Assembly: GCA_018398765.1 (NCBI GenBank)
Contig: JAHBMJ010001971.1
Coordinates: 4,762-21,461, forward strand
Direction of reading: 5' to 3'
Source: Chromera velia
Lineage: Eukaryota > Sar > Chromeraceae
Length of the DNA stretch: 16,700 nucleotides
In this document: positions 1 to 9,270 of the stretch, one piece after another
Position numbering within the stretch: the stretch's first letter is position 1
Layout of the letters: every line of letters starts with the position of its first letter
Position numbers and translations under genes: made by a program
The notes under the pieces: generated by a model
Seen by the model: only the letters and a program-made list of their open reading frames with translations
The model's database searches: none
Told to the model about the DNA's origin: nothing

Positions 1-310
1 CCCCCCTCTCTCACTCATATTTTCAGGACACGCTCCTTTCAAAGTCATCCCCTCATGTGCCCAACAGTCCTTTGTCTGCAGACCTGCTCGCTCACCCAGC
101 AGCTCTCACTCACAGGAGGAGACGGACAGAACACGTGAAGTGAGGGCAGAAGAGAAGAGAAGATACGTCGCGAGAAAAGGCCCTCGAAGGGGGGATGAAC
201 TGAGCCGACGACCCAACAACCCACACAAAAACGCGGGCGTATACAGACTACATCGTCTTTTCTTTCCTTTTTCACTTCCTCTACAAACAGACAGACAGAC
301 TATACGTTTC

Positions 311-354
311 AGACAGACTATATGGTTTCTTTCCCTCCTCTTCTTCACGAACAC
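311..354 (+). repeat. dispersed 44-bp repeat, copy 1
   Basis: Begins agacagactatatggtttc and continues into a CTTT/CCTC-rich segment ending in a gaacac motif. It matches the copy at 411-454 with only two differences that I can see, and a diverged copy at 14078-14121. It lies in UXS intron 3, antisense to that gene. A looser relative may start near 241 (gactacatcgtcttttcttt). Confidence 0.7.
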
Positions 355-410
355 TCTGGATAAAAAGAAACAAAAGAAGCTCACGACAACTTTCAGACCG
401 ACACACAGAC

Positions 411-454
411 AGACAGACTATATGGCTTCTTTCCCTCCTCTTCTTCATGAACAC
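411..454 (+). repeat. dispersed 44-bp repeat, copy 2
   Basis: This near-identical copy of 311-354 starts exactly 100 bases downstream. The two substitutions are T to C in the ggtttc stretch and C to T before gaacac. It sits in the same UXS intron. Confidence 0.7.
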
Positions 455-544
455 GACAGACTAGCTCGTCTCTTCTTTTCCTTTTCCAGAAAGAAAGAAA
501 AGAAAGAAAGAAAGACAAACAGACGGACGGACTGACAGACAGAC

Positions 545-1377
545 CTGTGGATGGATCTCGGGATCTCCGTAGACTTCGCTTGTGGAGGCCAGTAACACCT
601 TCGCACCCACACGCTTCGCCATGCCGCAAACGTTCAGCGTTCCCATCACCTGCACCAGCCATGCCATGAAGAAATGAATTCATCAACACAAGCACAGAGA
701 TCGCCAACACGTTGGAAAAGGGGGGCAGGGAGGCCAAGCAAAGGAAAAGGGGGGCAGGGAGGCCAAGCAAAGGAAAAGGGGGGCCGAGACAACCTAGGGA
801 GGCTAAGAAAAGCACGCACAGAGAGAGTGGGAAGGTGTGCGAGAGATACGGCAACAGTTTCTTTGTTCTGTTATTTGCTGCATTTCTCTATCTGATCTTG
901 CTGACACCGGAGGAGAGAGTGTTGTGATTCATATGTGCCGTATTCGAGGTAATGCTCGGTCCCTGGCGTACGTTCGTTTTGATTGTGTGGATGGCATTGT
1001 GTTGGTAGTGCACCGGTGAGGCTGGGCACGCGAGGTGGTAGATCTCGTCGACCTCCAACACGAGGGGCAGGCAGACGTCGTGCCTGATCATTTCGAAACG
1101 GGGATGGTCCTTCCATTTGACAACATTCTTCTTGGACCCACTGAAGTACGAGTCAACACAGATCACCTCGTGACCCTGCAGGCACAAACAAACAAACAAG
1201 CAAAAAGATTCCACAGAAAAAGGGAAGTTCAGCTCAGGGTGTTGTTCAGAAATACAAGGGAAGAAAGAGAGGGCTGGAAGAGAAGTGCTGACTGACCATG
1301 TCCAGGAGGCGCTCACACAGGTGAGAGCCAATAAAGCCTGCCCCTCCAGTCACCAGAATTCTTTTTGGCTTCGGCAT
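545..1377 (-). CDS. UXS1: UDP-glucuronic acid decarboxylase (UDP-xylose synthase), N-terminal 130 residues, 3 exons, 3' part off the window
   Basis: Exons on the minus strand are 1377-1297 (27 codons), 1175-972 (68 codons) and 649-545 (35 codons), all phase 0. Donors are gtcagt, gtacgc and gtctgt; acceptors are ctgcag and gtgcag. The joined protein starts [18 protein letters not shown], a Rossmann nucleotide-binding loop (G11, G14, G17). It continues with [15 protein letters not shown] (D35 in the NAD-ribose position), RHDV (58-61), HLACPASP (74-81), TIKTN and STSEVYGDP (about 117-125). These are hallmarks of the extended short-chain dehydrogenase UXS. The family converts UDP-glucuronate to UDP-xylose using bound NAD. 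The catalytic YxxxK and the C-terminal half are not in the window; I found no continuing exon in bases 1-544, so intron 3 is longer than 540 bases. The ATG at 1377 has a CACCATGCC context, and there is no transmembrane segment before the Rossmann fold, so a cytosolic form is likely. Confidence 0.93.
714..786 (+). repeat. 29-bp tandem repeat, about 2.5 copies
   Basis: The unit ggaaaaggggggcagggagg followed by ccaagcaaa starts at 714, 743 and 772 (the third is partial, diverging after about 787). It is G-rich on the plus strand and lies in UXS intron 2 (650-971). It has no coding meaning in the UXS frame. Confidence 0.85.
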
Positions 1378-1990
1378 GGTGAGCAAATGAAAGGAGACAG
1401 ACACTCTATGCGGGCTTCCCTTGCAGCACAGAAATCTAATGCTGGATCGAAGTTCCAGGAGCTCAAACAGGAGACAAATTCGACGAGTACCGTGTGCCGA
1501 TGACAGACACTTCTATGCATGTACACACTCGTCCAAAGAAAGAATCACCTCCAAGATCCTCCAAGTATCCTCCAAGCATCAGCCACTACTAGCCGGCACG
1601 AGTATACAGCAAAGTGGTTCACGCAGATTTCACGCAGACAAGAAATAGGAAAATGGCGCGGCCACGCATCATTGCTGCATGCATGGGTGCATGGTGCGGC
1701 CGCGCGGCGCCGATGAACGCATCTCCCGAAAATTCCAGGCATGCAGCAACTAACTGCAACTACGTGCCTACATGCTTAGAAGATTCAATGCCTCGAACAC
1801 ATCGAAGCTGCTCAGCTGCTGCTGTCACAGTGCTGTGCACACACGTAAACCGACAACTGCATGAGAGGGCAGCATACATGACAATTTGAGAAAACTTGCT
1901 TGAAGGTCACCAACGGATCTTGTCTTTTCTGGTCTCGAAGAAGCGCACGCGCGAGGTCCGGCTGGGTGTGTTCACTCCAGCCTGTTTGCG
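1378..1990. promoter_or_regulatory. divergent intergenic region, probable bidirectional promoter
   Basis: 613 bases separate the UXS start codon (minus strand) from the start codon of the membrane-protein gene (plus strand). Both 5' UTRs and both promoters must lie here unless further upstream non-coding exons exist. The segment has a GC-rich patch around 1655-1715, including gcggccgcgcggcgcc, and repeated tgcatg motifs around 1676-1692. I see no clear TATA box. The regulatory role is inferred only from gene layout. Confidence 0.45.
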
Positions 1991-2704
1991 ATGGTTTTCC
2001 TCTCTCTCTTGATGGCCGGAGGGAGGTTTTCTCGTCTTCTACGGTATGGGTTCACCTGCATGACCATCCTGTTTTTCCTCGCGGCTGATCCCGCCAAGGG
2101 GGCAAACCAGGTGTACGACGTGTGTATCTGTAGCAAATCCGACGGGTCAACGGAAGCGGTCAGTCAGTCGACTCACCCACTCGTTCACTGACACGACTAG
2201 CTTGTTGCAGGCAGCCGGGTGAACATGCCTGTGTGACTGCGTGACTTCACGCACATGGCACTAGACGTGGACAATGCCTGCTACTCAGATGAGAATTGGA
2301 AGCGGAATTTGGCGCTTTATGTTTCGTAGCTCACGGAAGCATTGGTCGATTGACTGACCTTTCTTCATCTAGAGTGCACCCCGCAAACATGTTGCATAAA
2401 CTCAGCGCACAAGTGCAAGGCAGCTGCGTCTTTCTGCTTTTGCTGTAATATTCCCCTTCGTTCTTCTTCTTTGGTAGCACCCCATTTGCATTTTTCTTCT
2501 TCTTCTTCTTCTTCTTAGATTGTTCCGATCGAATTTCTCTTCTATCTGTCTCCCTGTTTGTCTGTCTAATCACGATCTGCAGAGCACTTGCCAGCAGGTG
2601 GTGGAAAACCAGTGTCTCGAGGTGAGTAGAATGAAGGATATGGTTCGTTCACAGACAGAAGAAGAGTCCTAGACGTGGGGACAGTGGAGAGAGAGAGAGA
2701 CTAG

Positions 2705-2738
<34 letters not shown>

Positions 2739-2763
2739 AGGAGAGAGACTAGGAGAGAGAGAG

Positions 2764-2862
<99 letters not shown>

Positions 2863-2873
2863 GAGGGAGAGAA

Positions 2874-2929
<56 letters not shown>

Positions 2930-3923
2930 GCAGAGAAATGCCTCGCTCGGTCACTTAGAAGGCAAATAGCGCTTTTTCTCTTCCCTGCAACAAGGGGGTC
3001 TCCTGCTCCCCTTTCCTTCTCAACAGAATGAATGCACTCGTTCACTCACCTAGCCGCATAGGCAGATGGCTTCTTCTCTCGTCTTCCCTTTCATGAATTG
3101 AACTTGTAGGTGTGTTATTGCCCATTGCACAAATGTACCGGCGTATTCCCGTATCGACCTTTGTCACTTAGACAGACTGCTTAATGGTCCTGCAAGTCCT
3201 CCTTCGTGCCACATTGCTCTTTTGTATGAAGCACACTGCATACGTTCACAGAGAAAACGTCGATCGTCACCATAATTTCCCCTCACTTGCCTGCCTGCCT
3301 GCCTGCAGAACTCACCCCGATCTCGATTTATGGTATCAACCTCGGGTGTGAGCAACGACTGCATTCAGTTTCTCCACTGGCAGGAAGACTCCACGGACAC
3401 CAGCAACACCCAGTGGAAGTCATGCGAAGGATCCCTGACTGCCTCTCCGTGCTTTGAACCCGAATCCTGCACATGCAATATCGACGCGGCTTCCTCGTGT
3501 GCCGTTGGCCTCAAGTTTACTTCCACAGGAAGCCAGCTGACCACTGCTGAGATCATTGGAATTGTCTGCGGTGCTGTAGCCTTTGTGGCGATAGTTGGTG
3601 TAGCTGTCTGGTGGTTCTTCTTCAAGAAGAAGGCAGGAATGTCGCCGGACGAGAGGAAAAAGGCCAAAAAGGCTGCAAAAGCAGCCGCAGCGCAGGGCGG
3701 GGCGGCCCCTCAACAGCAAGATCAATTTTACCGGAACACTGTCACAGAGCATCATGTATCACAGCACCAGCCACAGGCAGGGGGGGCCTCCGCTGCAGCA
3801 GCCAGGGCTCCCCCCCCCGTCCCTGGGGGCGGAGGGTATGCACAACAAGCCGGCGCCGCCCCTCCTGCACCCAAACGAAAGAGAGGAGCTCCACCGGTAC
3901 CGGGACAAGTCCCTCCTGTATGA
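1991..3923 (+). CDS. single-pass type I membrane protein, Cys-rich ectodomain, Pro-rich cytosolic tail; family not recognised
   Basis: Supported exons are 1991-2158 (56 codons, donor gtcagtcag), 2583-2621 (13 codons, STCQQVVENQCLE, acceptor ctgcag, donor gtgagt) and 3309-3923 (acceptor tgcctgcctgcag), all phase 0. Exon 1 encodes a hydrophobic segment, FTCMTILFFLAADPAKGA, after a basic patch: a signal peptide or signal anchor, followed by VCICSKSDG. The last exon gives Cys-rich sequence (WKSCEG, ASPCFEPESCTCN, SSCAVG). It is followed by a TM helix encoded at about 3549-3620 (IIGIVCGAVAFVAIVGVAVW), a KKK stop-transfer, a Lys/Ala-rich helix and a Pro-rich tail with APPPVPGG, PPAPKRKRG and APPVPGQVPPV. 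The tail resembles SH3/WW or profilin-type ligands. Exons between 2159 and 2582 are unresolved: a Cys-rich segment (CTPQTCCINSAHKCKA, about 2373-2420) with acceptor cttcatctag or ctagag may be one. Function unknown; a surface receptor or adhesin-like role is inference. Confidence 0.65.
2683..2937 (+). repeat. long imperfect (GA)n microsatellite in an intron
   Basis: About 250 bases of nearly pure GA with occasional A-runs, C and GG interruptions and two actagg interruptions near 2700 and 2750. It lies in the 687-base intron 2622-3308 of the membrane-protein gene, so the pre-mRNA carries a purine-only tract. Reverse-frame translations are Ser/Leu low complexity and are not genes. Confidence 0.95.
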
Positions 3924-4014
3924 AGAAGAGAGGAACGCCCGGCTGATGTGTGAACGGAAAAGGAGGAAGAGAAAACGGGAAGGCAGAGAGAGAGAGAAGT
4001 CTGATGATCTCTAA

Positions 4015-4500
4015 GCTCTTTAATTCTCTGTGACGATTGCGGTATTGTTGACTTGTCAGTCCTCTTTTCCTTCCGTTCAGCTATCGAATTTGATCACGTA
4101 CAAGCGACCTTCAGGCCTTCTTGTCCATACTGTTCTTAAACGTCTCGGCTCTGAACGGAAACAGAGAGAAGAGAGAAAAAAGACAGATGAGGTCTCTTTC
4201 AAGAAAGAGGGCGGAATAACATGATTATGTCTCCCTGTGCTTGAATTGAAAGAGAACGGTTCCACGTAAGGGTCCTGCGATCTCTTTGGGCCCTGCGATC
4301 CATCGACCGGTCGATCGCTCGGTCAGGTGTTGCTGCTGAAACAGAGGGAGCGGGTCGAAAAAACGATGAAGGCAAAAAGGGAATTTTATGCGATCGACCG
4401 GCATTTGCCTGGCTGTTTACTGTCTGCAAATGAAATGCAAATGGAAGAGTGACGCCACCGGTATCATCATCGTCATATCATCATCATGGCCAGAGCCCAA
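4015..4500. other. 3' flank of the membrane-protein gene; no gene seen
   Basis: Mixed-composition sequence after the stop at 3923. It contains short palindromes such as cgaccggtcg near 4306 and a second gatcgaccgg near 4393. No open frame with splice support was found on either strand. It probably contains the 3' UTR and the polyadenylation region, but I cannot place the site. Confidence 0.5.
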
Positions 4501-5400
4501 GAAGTCGGTTCAGCGGCTTTAACCACTTCAATTCAACTCAACTCAACCATTATTATTTTTTTAAGTTATTATTATTGATCGATTTATTAATTGATTAATA
4601 TTTTTTTTATTGAACACGGCAAATTGTCTCCAAAATTCCAAATTTCCAAACATCTCTAAGTTAAGACTCTAATAATTTGTTTTAGATAGACTATGATCAT
4701 ATAAAGTTTAGAAACATGATCGGCACGTTTAGTTTCATTGTGAACGCTAGATAGCTACTAGATAGAACATATCTTAGTAACTTATAGATCGAATGTATTC
4801 GGAAGGAGCTCCAAATGTCATGTTTGGAGATGCTTTGGGGACGTTGGAGAATTAAAGGGATTCACCTAGGGATTCACATATACAATTTTGTTGGAGATCT
4901 CTAAATTTTCCTAGAAATTGAAATTTTTAAAGATCTCTAACAATTTTTCTAAATAAAATACGATCAAATAATATTGAAATAAAGCTTGGAAACATGATCG
5001 GCATGCTTAGTTTCACTATATGAGCGTTAGATAGAAGTTTATAGAACATCTTAGAAACTTATAGATCGAACAGAAGGAGGGTGCTCCGAATTCCAATATC
5101 AGGTTTGGATATCTAAACCGATTTTGGAGAGATCTAAAGCTCCAGAGGCCAAACTATCAATCTCCATTATATGAGGGCATTAGTTCTGTAATTAACATTG
5201 TGTAAACTCATGATAGACACTAGCTGTAGAAAGGTTAGCTAGTTGCTAATAACTTGCTATTAGTTGCCAAATTAATATGAAATAGATCGCGATGCAATTT
5301 ACTACCGTTTGCTGTAGCGTAACTAGCGTTTGCTAGAATGTTGAATGTTATGATATGACCTAGGATATGACTGCTATAGAGACCGCGGTAACCGCACTGT
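4500..5400. repeat. AT-rich island, probable decayed mobile-element DNA
   Basis: Composition shifts abruptly to AT-rich near 4540 (ttattattattattgatcg) and returns to mixed near 5400. There are no open frames of note. It contains the tandem duplication listed separately and repeated ctccaaa/tttggag and agatctctaa words. I found no clean terminal inverted repeat or LTR boundary. A relic transposon or LTR-like origin is inference. Confidence 0.5.
4668..5125 (+). repeat. diverged tandem duplication with an offset of about 277 bases
   Basis: Matching anchor words recur at a near-constant offset. The word gaaacatgatcggca is at 4711 and 4989 (278). The word cttatagatcgaa is at 4781 and 5058 (277). 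The word gctcc is at 4808 and 5083 (275). Intervening words (ttagtttca, gttagatag/gctagatag, gatagaacat/tatagaacat, tttggaga/tttggata) keep the order. Copies are about 4668-4860 and 4940-5125, with small indels. Confidence 0.8.
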
Positions 5401-5879
5401 CACCGTAGCATTGAAGCACACTGCTGCACACAACTCGAGCAGTGCACGGCTCTTTTCGTTCTGACTTACTCTCATCTTTCGATCATTTGCAAACTTTGAC
5501 TTTCACTCATAGGGGGTCTTTGAAGCTAGCATTGAAGCCCCTCATCCCCTGAAGGCAGCACGCACGAACGTGAAAAAAGGATTCCACACGAGCATTGTCC
5601 TCCATGAGTCCCTGTGTCCTGTGACGATCTGAATATCATTGGGAGACCGTGTTCCGGTGACCACATGCTACTTTTCATTCAAACAACACAGGGAAGGAAA
5701 TATGCATATATATTTATGAGACGAGGGAAAAAGGAACTTCACAAAAAGAAAGGCAGATAGATCATGGCCAGACAAGCTGGAACAAATCTCGATCTCATGA
5801 ACCTACATTCATGCACTTATTCCGGCGTACTTGGGTTTTCTTCATCCAAAGGGGAACTGATGGAGGCCCCAAGAGGGAG
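5401..5879. other. intergenic; no feature seen
   Basis: Ordinary mixed-composition sequence without a supported exon. It includes a short AT run tatgcatatatatttatgag near 5700. It lies downstream of the tentative minus-strand small gene and would hold its 3' UTR. Confidence 0.4.
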
Positions 5880-6419
5880 CTAGAGCTTTCGATGACAGGA
5901 GCAGGAAGGAGAGAGAGAGAAGCCCCCAGGTTCTCTCTCTAACAGGTTGACAATACGATCTTGCAGCCTGACGAGAGCAGAACAGGTCGGGAGACTCTCT
6001 CTGACACTCCAATTTCTCCCAATCCTCTCAGACAGGAAGACCGGAAAACACAAACATTGAAAGGAGAGACTGCACTTTCGAAGGAAGAGGAGAACTAACG
6101 GTACGCACGCCACTTGCGTGCAAACGTTGACTGAGCGAGCGCGATGGATGCGATCCAGCCAGACTGCAAGCTTCTTCATTCTGTTCGGAAGGAAGAAAGG
6201 AAGACAAACCAGACAAGACCAAATAGGGGTCCTGCAAGAGACCTTGCTTGTCCTTCGGGCGCTGTGCCTCTCCATTTCGTTCGTTCTGGTTTTCTGTCGT
6301 ATGTTTGTCTTCACGTCAAGCCAAGCTCCTTAGTGCCCTCTCTCTGTGCTCGTCTCCACAGACCTCGTAAGCCGCACGCTTTGCCTAGTCAGCGAGTCCT
6401 GGAAGCCGCGCTGCCACAT
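5880..6419 (-). CDS. tentative three-exon gene for a small basic protein (about 71 aa), family not recognised
   Basis: Minus-strand exons are 6419-6364 (ATG plus 18 codons, ends phase 2, donor gtctgt), 6180-6109 (acceptor ttccttccgaacag with a strong pyrimidine tract, donor gtgcgt, ends phase 2) and 5967-5880 (acceptor tgctctcgtcag, stop TAG). Both junctions agree in phase without forcing. The product begins MWQRGFQDSLTRQSVRLTR, has an amphipathic middle (KKLAVWLDRIHRARSVNV) and then LQDRIVNLLEREPGG before a short Ser/Cys tail. It is basic and predicted mostly helical, with no membrane segment. An alternative donor nine bases further (gttagt, exon end 6100) keeps the frame and adds three residues. 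Evidence is splice logic only, with no family match, so it could be chance. Confidence 0.35.
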
Positions 6420-7229
6420 TTTGTCTCTTACAGTCAGCAACCTCTTTCGGCCTGCCTACTAGGCATTTTCTTTTTTCGAGAAACCGTTGGGCGAGATCGG
6501 GACAAAACAGCAAAATCCAAAAGGCCGGTCGGGACATTCGATAAGAAAAACGAGGACAAAATTTTACGTAACCCAAACCGATGCTTCGGGAGGGTTGATT
6601 GATCTGATTGGATTCTTCGATGAAGAAACAAACAAACGAACTGTTCACCTTTCCTCCTGCAGGTCTCCAATTTCCCCATGCACCCCATGCACACATGTGC
6701 AGTGATCCCCCGATGAACTAACACGACCCGATCGTCCTTCGATCAATTCCCTCCGGGATGGACTTTCCTTCCCCCCTTTGCTAAGACGAAAGACCCTCTC
6801 GTTCTCTCTCTTTCTCTCTAAAATCTCCATCAGCACTTTTCTTCTTCTTCAGATTCAAGTCTTCTTTTTCTCTCCACACCCAACCCAACCCAAAGTCTCC
6901 CTTTCTCTCTTTTTTGACCCGAGCTCTCCTCAGCCTGACTCGTCCATCCATCCATCACGCTTCTGTCTGTCTGAAAGGGAAAGCATACCGTCACCCATCT
7001 CTCCATCCATCCTACATCTTCCTTTCTCATCCCCTCTTCGTCTTTCTCTTTCTCATGAATGTGACTGCCTCACAACTCCACGCAGTCTCCCATTTCGGTT
7101 CAGCCAAAGTGCATCGATCGCTCCATGTTTTGCTCGTGTACCTCCCTCCTCAATTTTGAATTGCTTGCATTGCGTCTCCCCTTTCCTTCTTCTCGCATGT
7201 CTCCACCTCCCTCTATTTCTCCTTTCTAT
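6420..7229. other. pyrimidine-rich flank, no supported gene
   Basis: The plus strand is strongly C/T-rich from about 6790 to 7225 (runs of tctctttctctc and ccatccatcc). Being downstream of the minus-strand ankyrin gene, it would be purine-rich 3' UTR in that transcript. Open frames here are low complexity (Ser, Pro, Phe) and lack splice or family support. The left half may also hold the 5' end of the small gene at 5880-6419. Confidence 0.45.
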
Positions 7230-9270
7230 TTAGCCGTAGATAGTCTGAGGGGACCAGGAAGAGGAAGTTGCCGGTCTGAAGGAGGAAGAAAAGAAAGAAG
7301 AACGGGAGTTGGAAGGGGTAGAGGAGAAAGAAGGAGAAGAAGAGATGGTAGAAGACGGAGAAGAGAACGAAGAGGAAGAATAAGGAGGAGTAGACGAGAA
7401 GGAAGAAGAGGGAGAATAGGAAGGAGTAGACGAGAAGGAAGAAGAGGAAGAAGGAGAATAGGAGGAAGAGCTGCCACCAGACAGAGCGGACACGACTGCG
7501 CCGTTGCCGCCCTCACGTGCGAGTTCGAGAGGCGTCTCCCTCTCGCTGTTCTGAGCGTTCACATCAGCGCCTCTGTTGATCAACTCACGGACAGTCGCGG
7601 CGCTCCCAGAGTACCTGGCGGCGGAGTGCAGAGGGGTCCACTGGTTCGATGTCGTTGCGTACACATTCGCGCCTCTGTCCAACAGCAACTTCACAACATC
7701 GAGGTGTCCACCCTGTGCGGCCATGTGGAGAGCGGTATGGCCCTCATCGCTCCCGGCGTCGATCAGTGCACCCGCTTTCAAGAGGGCCTCCACAACAGCG
7801 AGGTGACCTCTGTTGGCGGCAACCCACAGAGGAGTGGTGCCGAGTCCGATCGCAGGCCTCTCCTCCAAGTTGGCACCCCTGTTGATGATGGACTGAACGG
7901 CGGCCACGTTGCCGGAGTCTGCGGCCTGCCAGAGGCCCCCGGAGGCAGAGGTGAAGTCAAAATTCCCAAAGTTGTTCGCAGCGTAAGAAGGGCTGGCGAC
8001 TGCGGGGGAGTAGAGAGGGCGGCTGGGGGACCTAGACGCGGGGGCAGAGTGGGCGGTCGTCCTGGAACCAGTCACGAAGGACCCGAACCTGCGAACATGA
8101 GATCACAAAGAGATGGATGACGGGGAAGCGAGAGGATCCCGTAGGGCAAGAAAGGCAAAAGACTCAGTACTCGCTTTTTTTTTTGTTTTCTTCCTTCCTT
8201 TCTTCCTTCCTTCCTTTCTTCCTTCCTTCCTTCAACGCTCAGCCAGATTGGAGCAAGCAAAACACAAACACAGAATAATTACGCGCCCTCACACGCACCG
8301 TCAATCGAAGAGGTAGCTACACTGTGTGTTGCAACGTCCTTCTCCCTTCACAGAACCAAACCCCCCCTCCTTGAAGCGTCGTTCTCCTCTTTCCATCTCT
8401 CGTCAAAGACGTCCACTTCATCGATGGCATATTTGCGTTCATGATGCCAAGGCGGGCGTCGCAATCTCTACTGGCTCTGTATGCTTGAAGGAGAGTGAGG
8501 TGGTGCAAGCAAGATGGGCGACCGACTGACCTGCTGCCGGTGCTGCTGGGTGTGGGGGACGAGCGAACGGGAGCAGGAGCAGAAGCAGGAGAGGGAGATG
8601 GAGTGGAGAAGTCCACGAAGCTCCACCCTCCAGAGCCAGCGCGGGCAGATCCACTGCTTGCAGGCGAAGAGGAAGTGAAGGAAGGAGAGAAGGACGAAGA
8701 AGGTCTGGAGGAAGAGGACCCATAGGAGTAGGAGGTGTCGATCACCCTCCTGCCCTGCACGTGCATTCACGAGAGACACAGGAAGAAAAGCACATGAAAA
8801 GAAGCACACCTACAACAGCGCGAGCCAGCCACAGCAGCACCGCGGCGCGCGCGCGTGTGTGTGTGTGTCTGTCTGTCTCTGTGTGTGTATGTGTGTGTGT
8901 GCGTGTGTCGGAGTGTGTGTGTGTGTATGTGTGTGTGTGTGTGTATGTGTGCGTGCGTATGTGTGCATGTGTGTGCGGTGGGGTGGGGTGGGCTGGGGGG
9001 TGGAACAGAAAAGACCAGGAAAGCCAGCAGGAAGAGAGGCAGAGGCAGAGACGGAGACGGAGATTAAGGGCAGAAGTAGAGACGGAGACGCAGATTGAGA
9101 AGGAACAACCATCCTTTCCCCCCACGTCACTAGAGGAGCGAAGTTCCATGCGCAAAATGAAAGGAGTCTTGGTGTCTCATTCACACACTCAGGGGACCCA
9201 CCGAGGTCATCTGACTCAAAGAGTCAGTGAAGAGGGAAGAAGTCACAACGACAGAAAAAAGTACCTTCAT
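7230..9270 (-). CDS. ankyrin-repeat protein with Ser-rich N- and C-terminal regions, about 362 aa, 3 coding exons
   Basis: Exon 3 is 8088-7230 (acceptor ttcgcag, stop TAA). Exon 2 is 8754-8531 (acceptor cacgtgcag, donor gtcagtcgg, phase 2 matching exon 3). The proposed first coding exon is 9270-9265, just ATG AAG before donor gtactt. Alternatively the start is the ATG at 8766, within the putative intron end. Residues 3-127 are Ser/Pro/Tyr-rich. From about 128 to 280 come four full ankyrin repeats and a partial fifth. Consensus pieces include [61 protein letters not shown] and [11 protein letters not shown]. The last 80 residues are a Ser/Thr/Pro/Phe/Tyr low-complexity tail ending [11 protein letters not shown]. 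Ankyrin repeats bind protein partners; no enzyme domain is present, so a scaffold or adaptor role is inferred. Confidence 0.85.
8191..8233 (+). repeat. (TTCC)n microsatellite
   Basis: Tandem ttcc/tttc units follow a T-run, inside the ankyrin-gene intron 8089-8530. They are purine-rich in the sense transcript. Confidence 0.9.
8852..8977 (+). repeat. (GT)n microsatellite with interruptions
   Basis: About 125 bases of tgtgtg with tctg, gcgt and tatg interruptions, preceded by gcgcgcgcg. It lies in the putative first intron (8755-9264) of the ankyrin gene, as (CA)n in the sense direction. The Cys/Val and Thr/His translations are artefacts. Confidence 0.95.

Noticed and set aside
714-786. Possible CRISPR-like array from the regularly repeated 29-bp unit
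   Set aside because: The units are directly adjacent with no spacers, only about 2.5 copies, and lie in a eukaryotic intron.
2649-3045. Ser/Leu repeat proteins on the minus strand
   Set aside because: Pure translation of the (GA)n microsatellite.
4500-5400. LTR retrotransposon with the two duplicated segments as LTRs
   Set aside because: The copies are only about 277 bases apart with no room for gag-pol, no TG...CA borders that I can place, and no primer-binding site.
6144-6602. A 152-codon plus-strand open frame
   Set aside because: Irregular composition, no recognisable domain, and it overlaps better splice-supported minus-strand segments. Long chance frames are common in this window.
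7125-8120. A 331-codon open frame on the plus strand opposite the ankyrin exon
   Set aside because: It is antisense to well-matched ankyrin repeats. Its Arg/Gly-rich product comes from reading the Ser-rich codons backwards, and it shows no domain or splice support.
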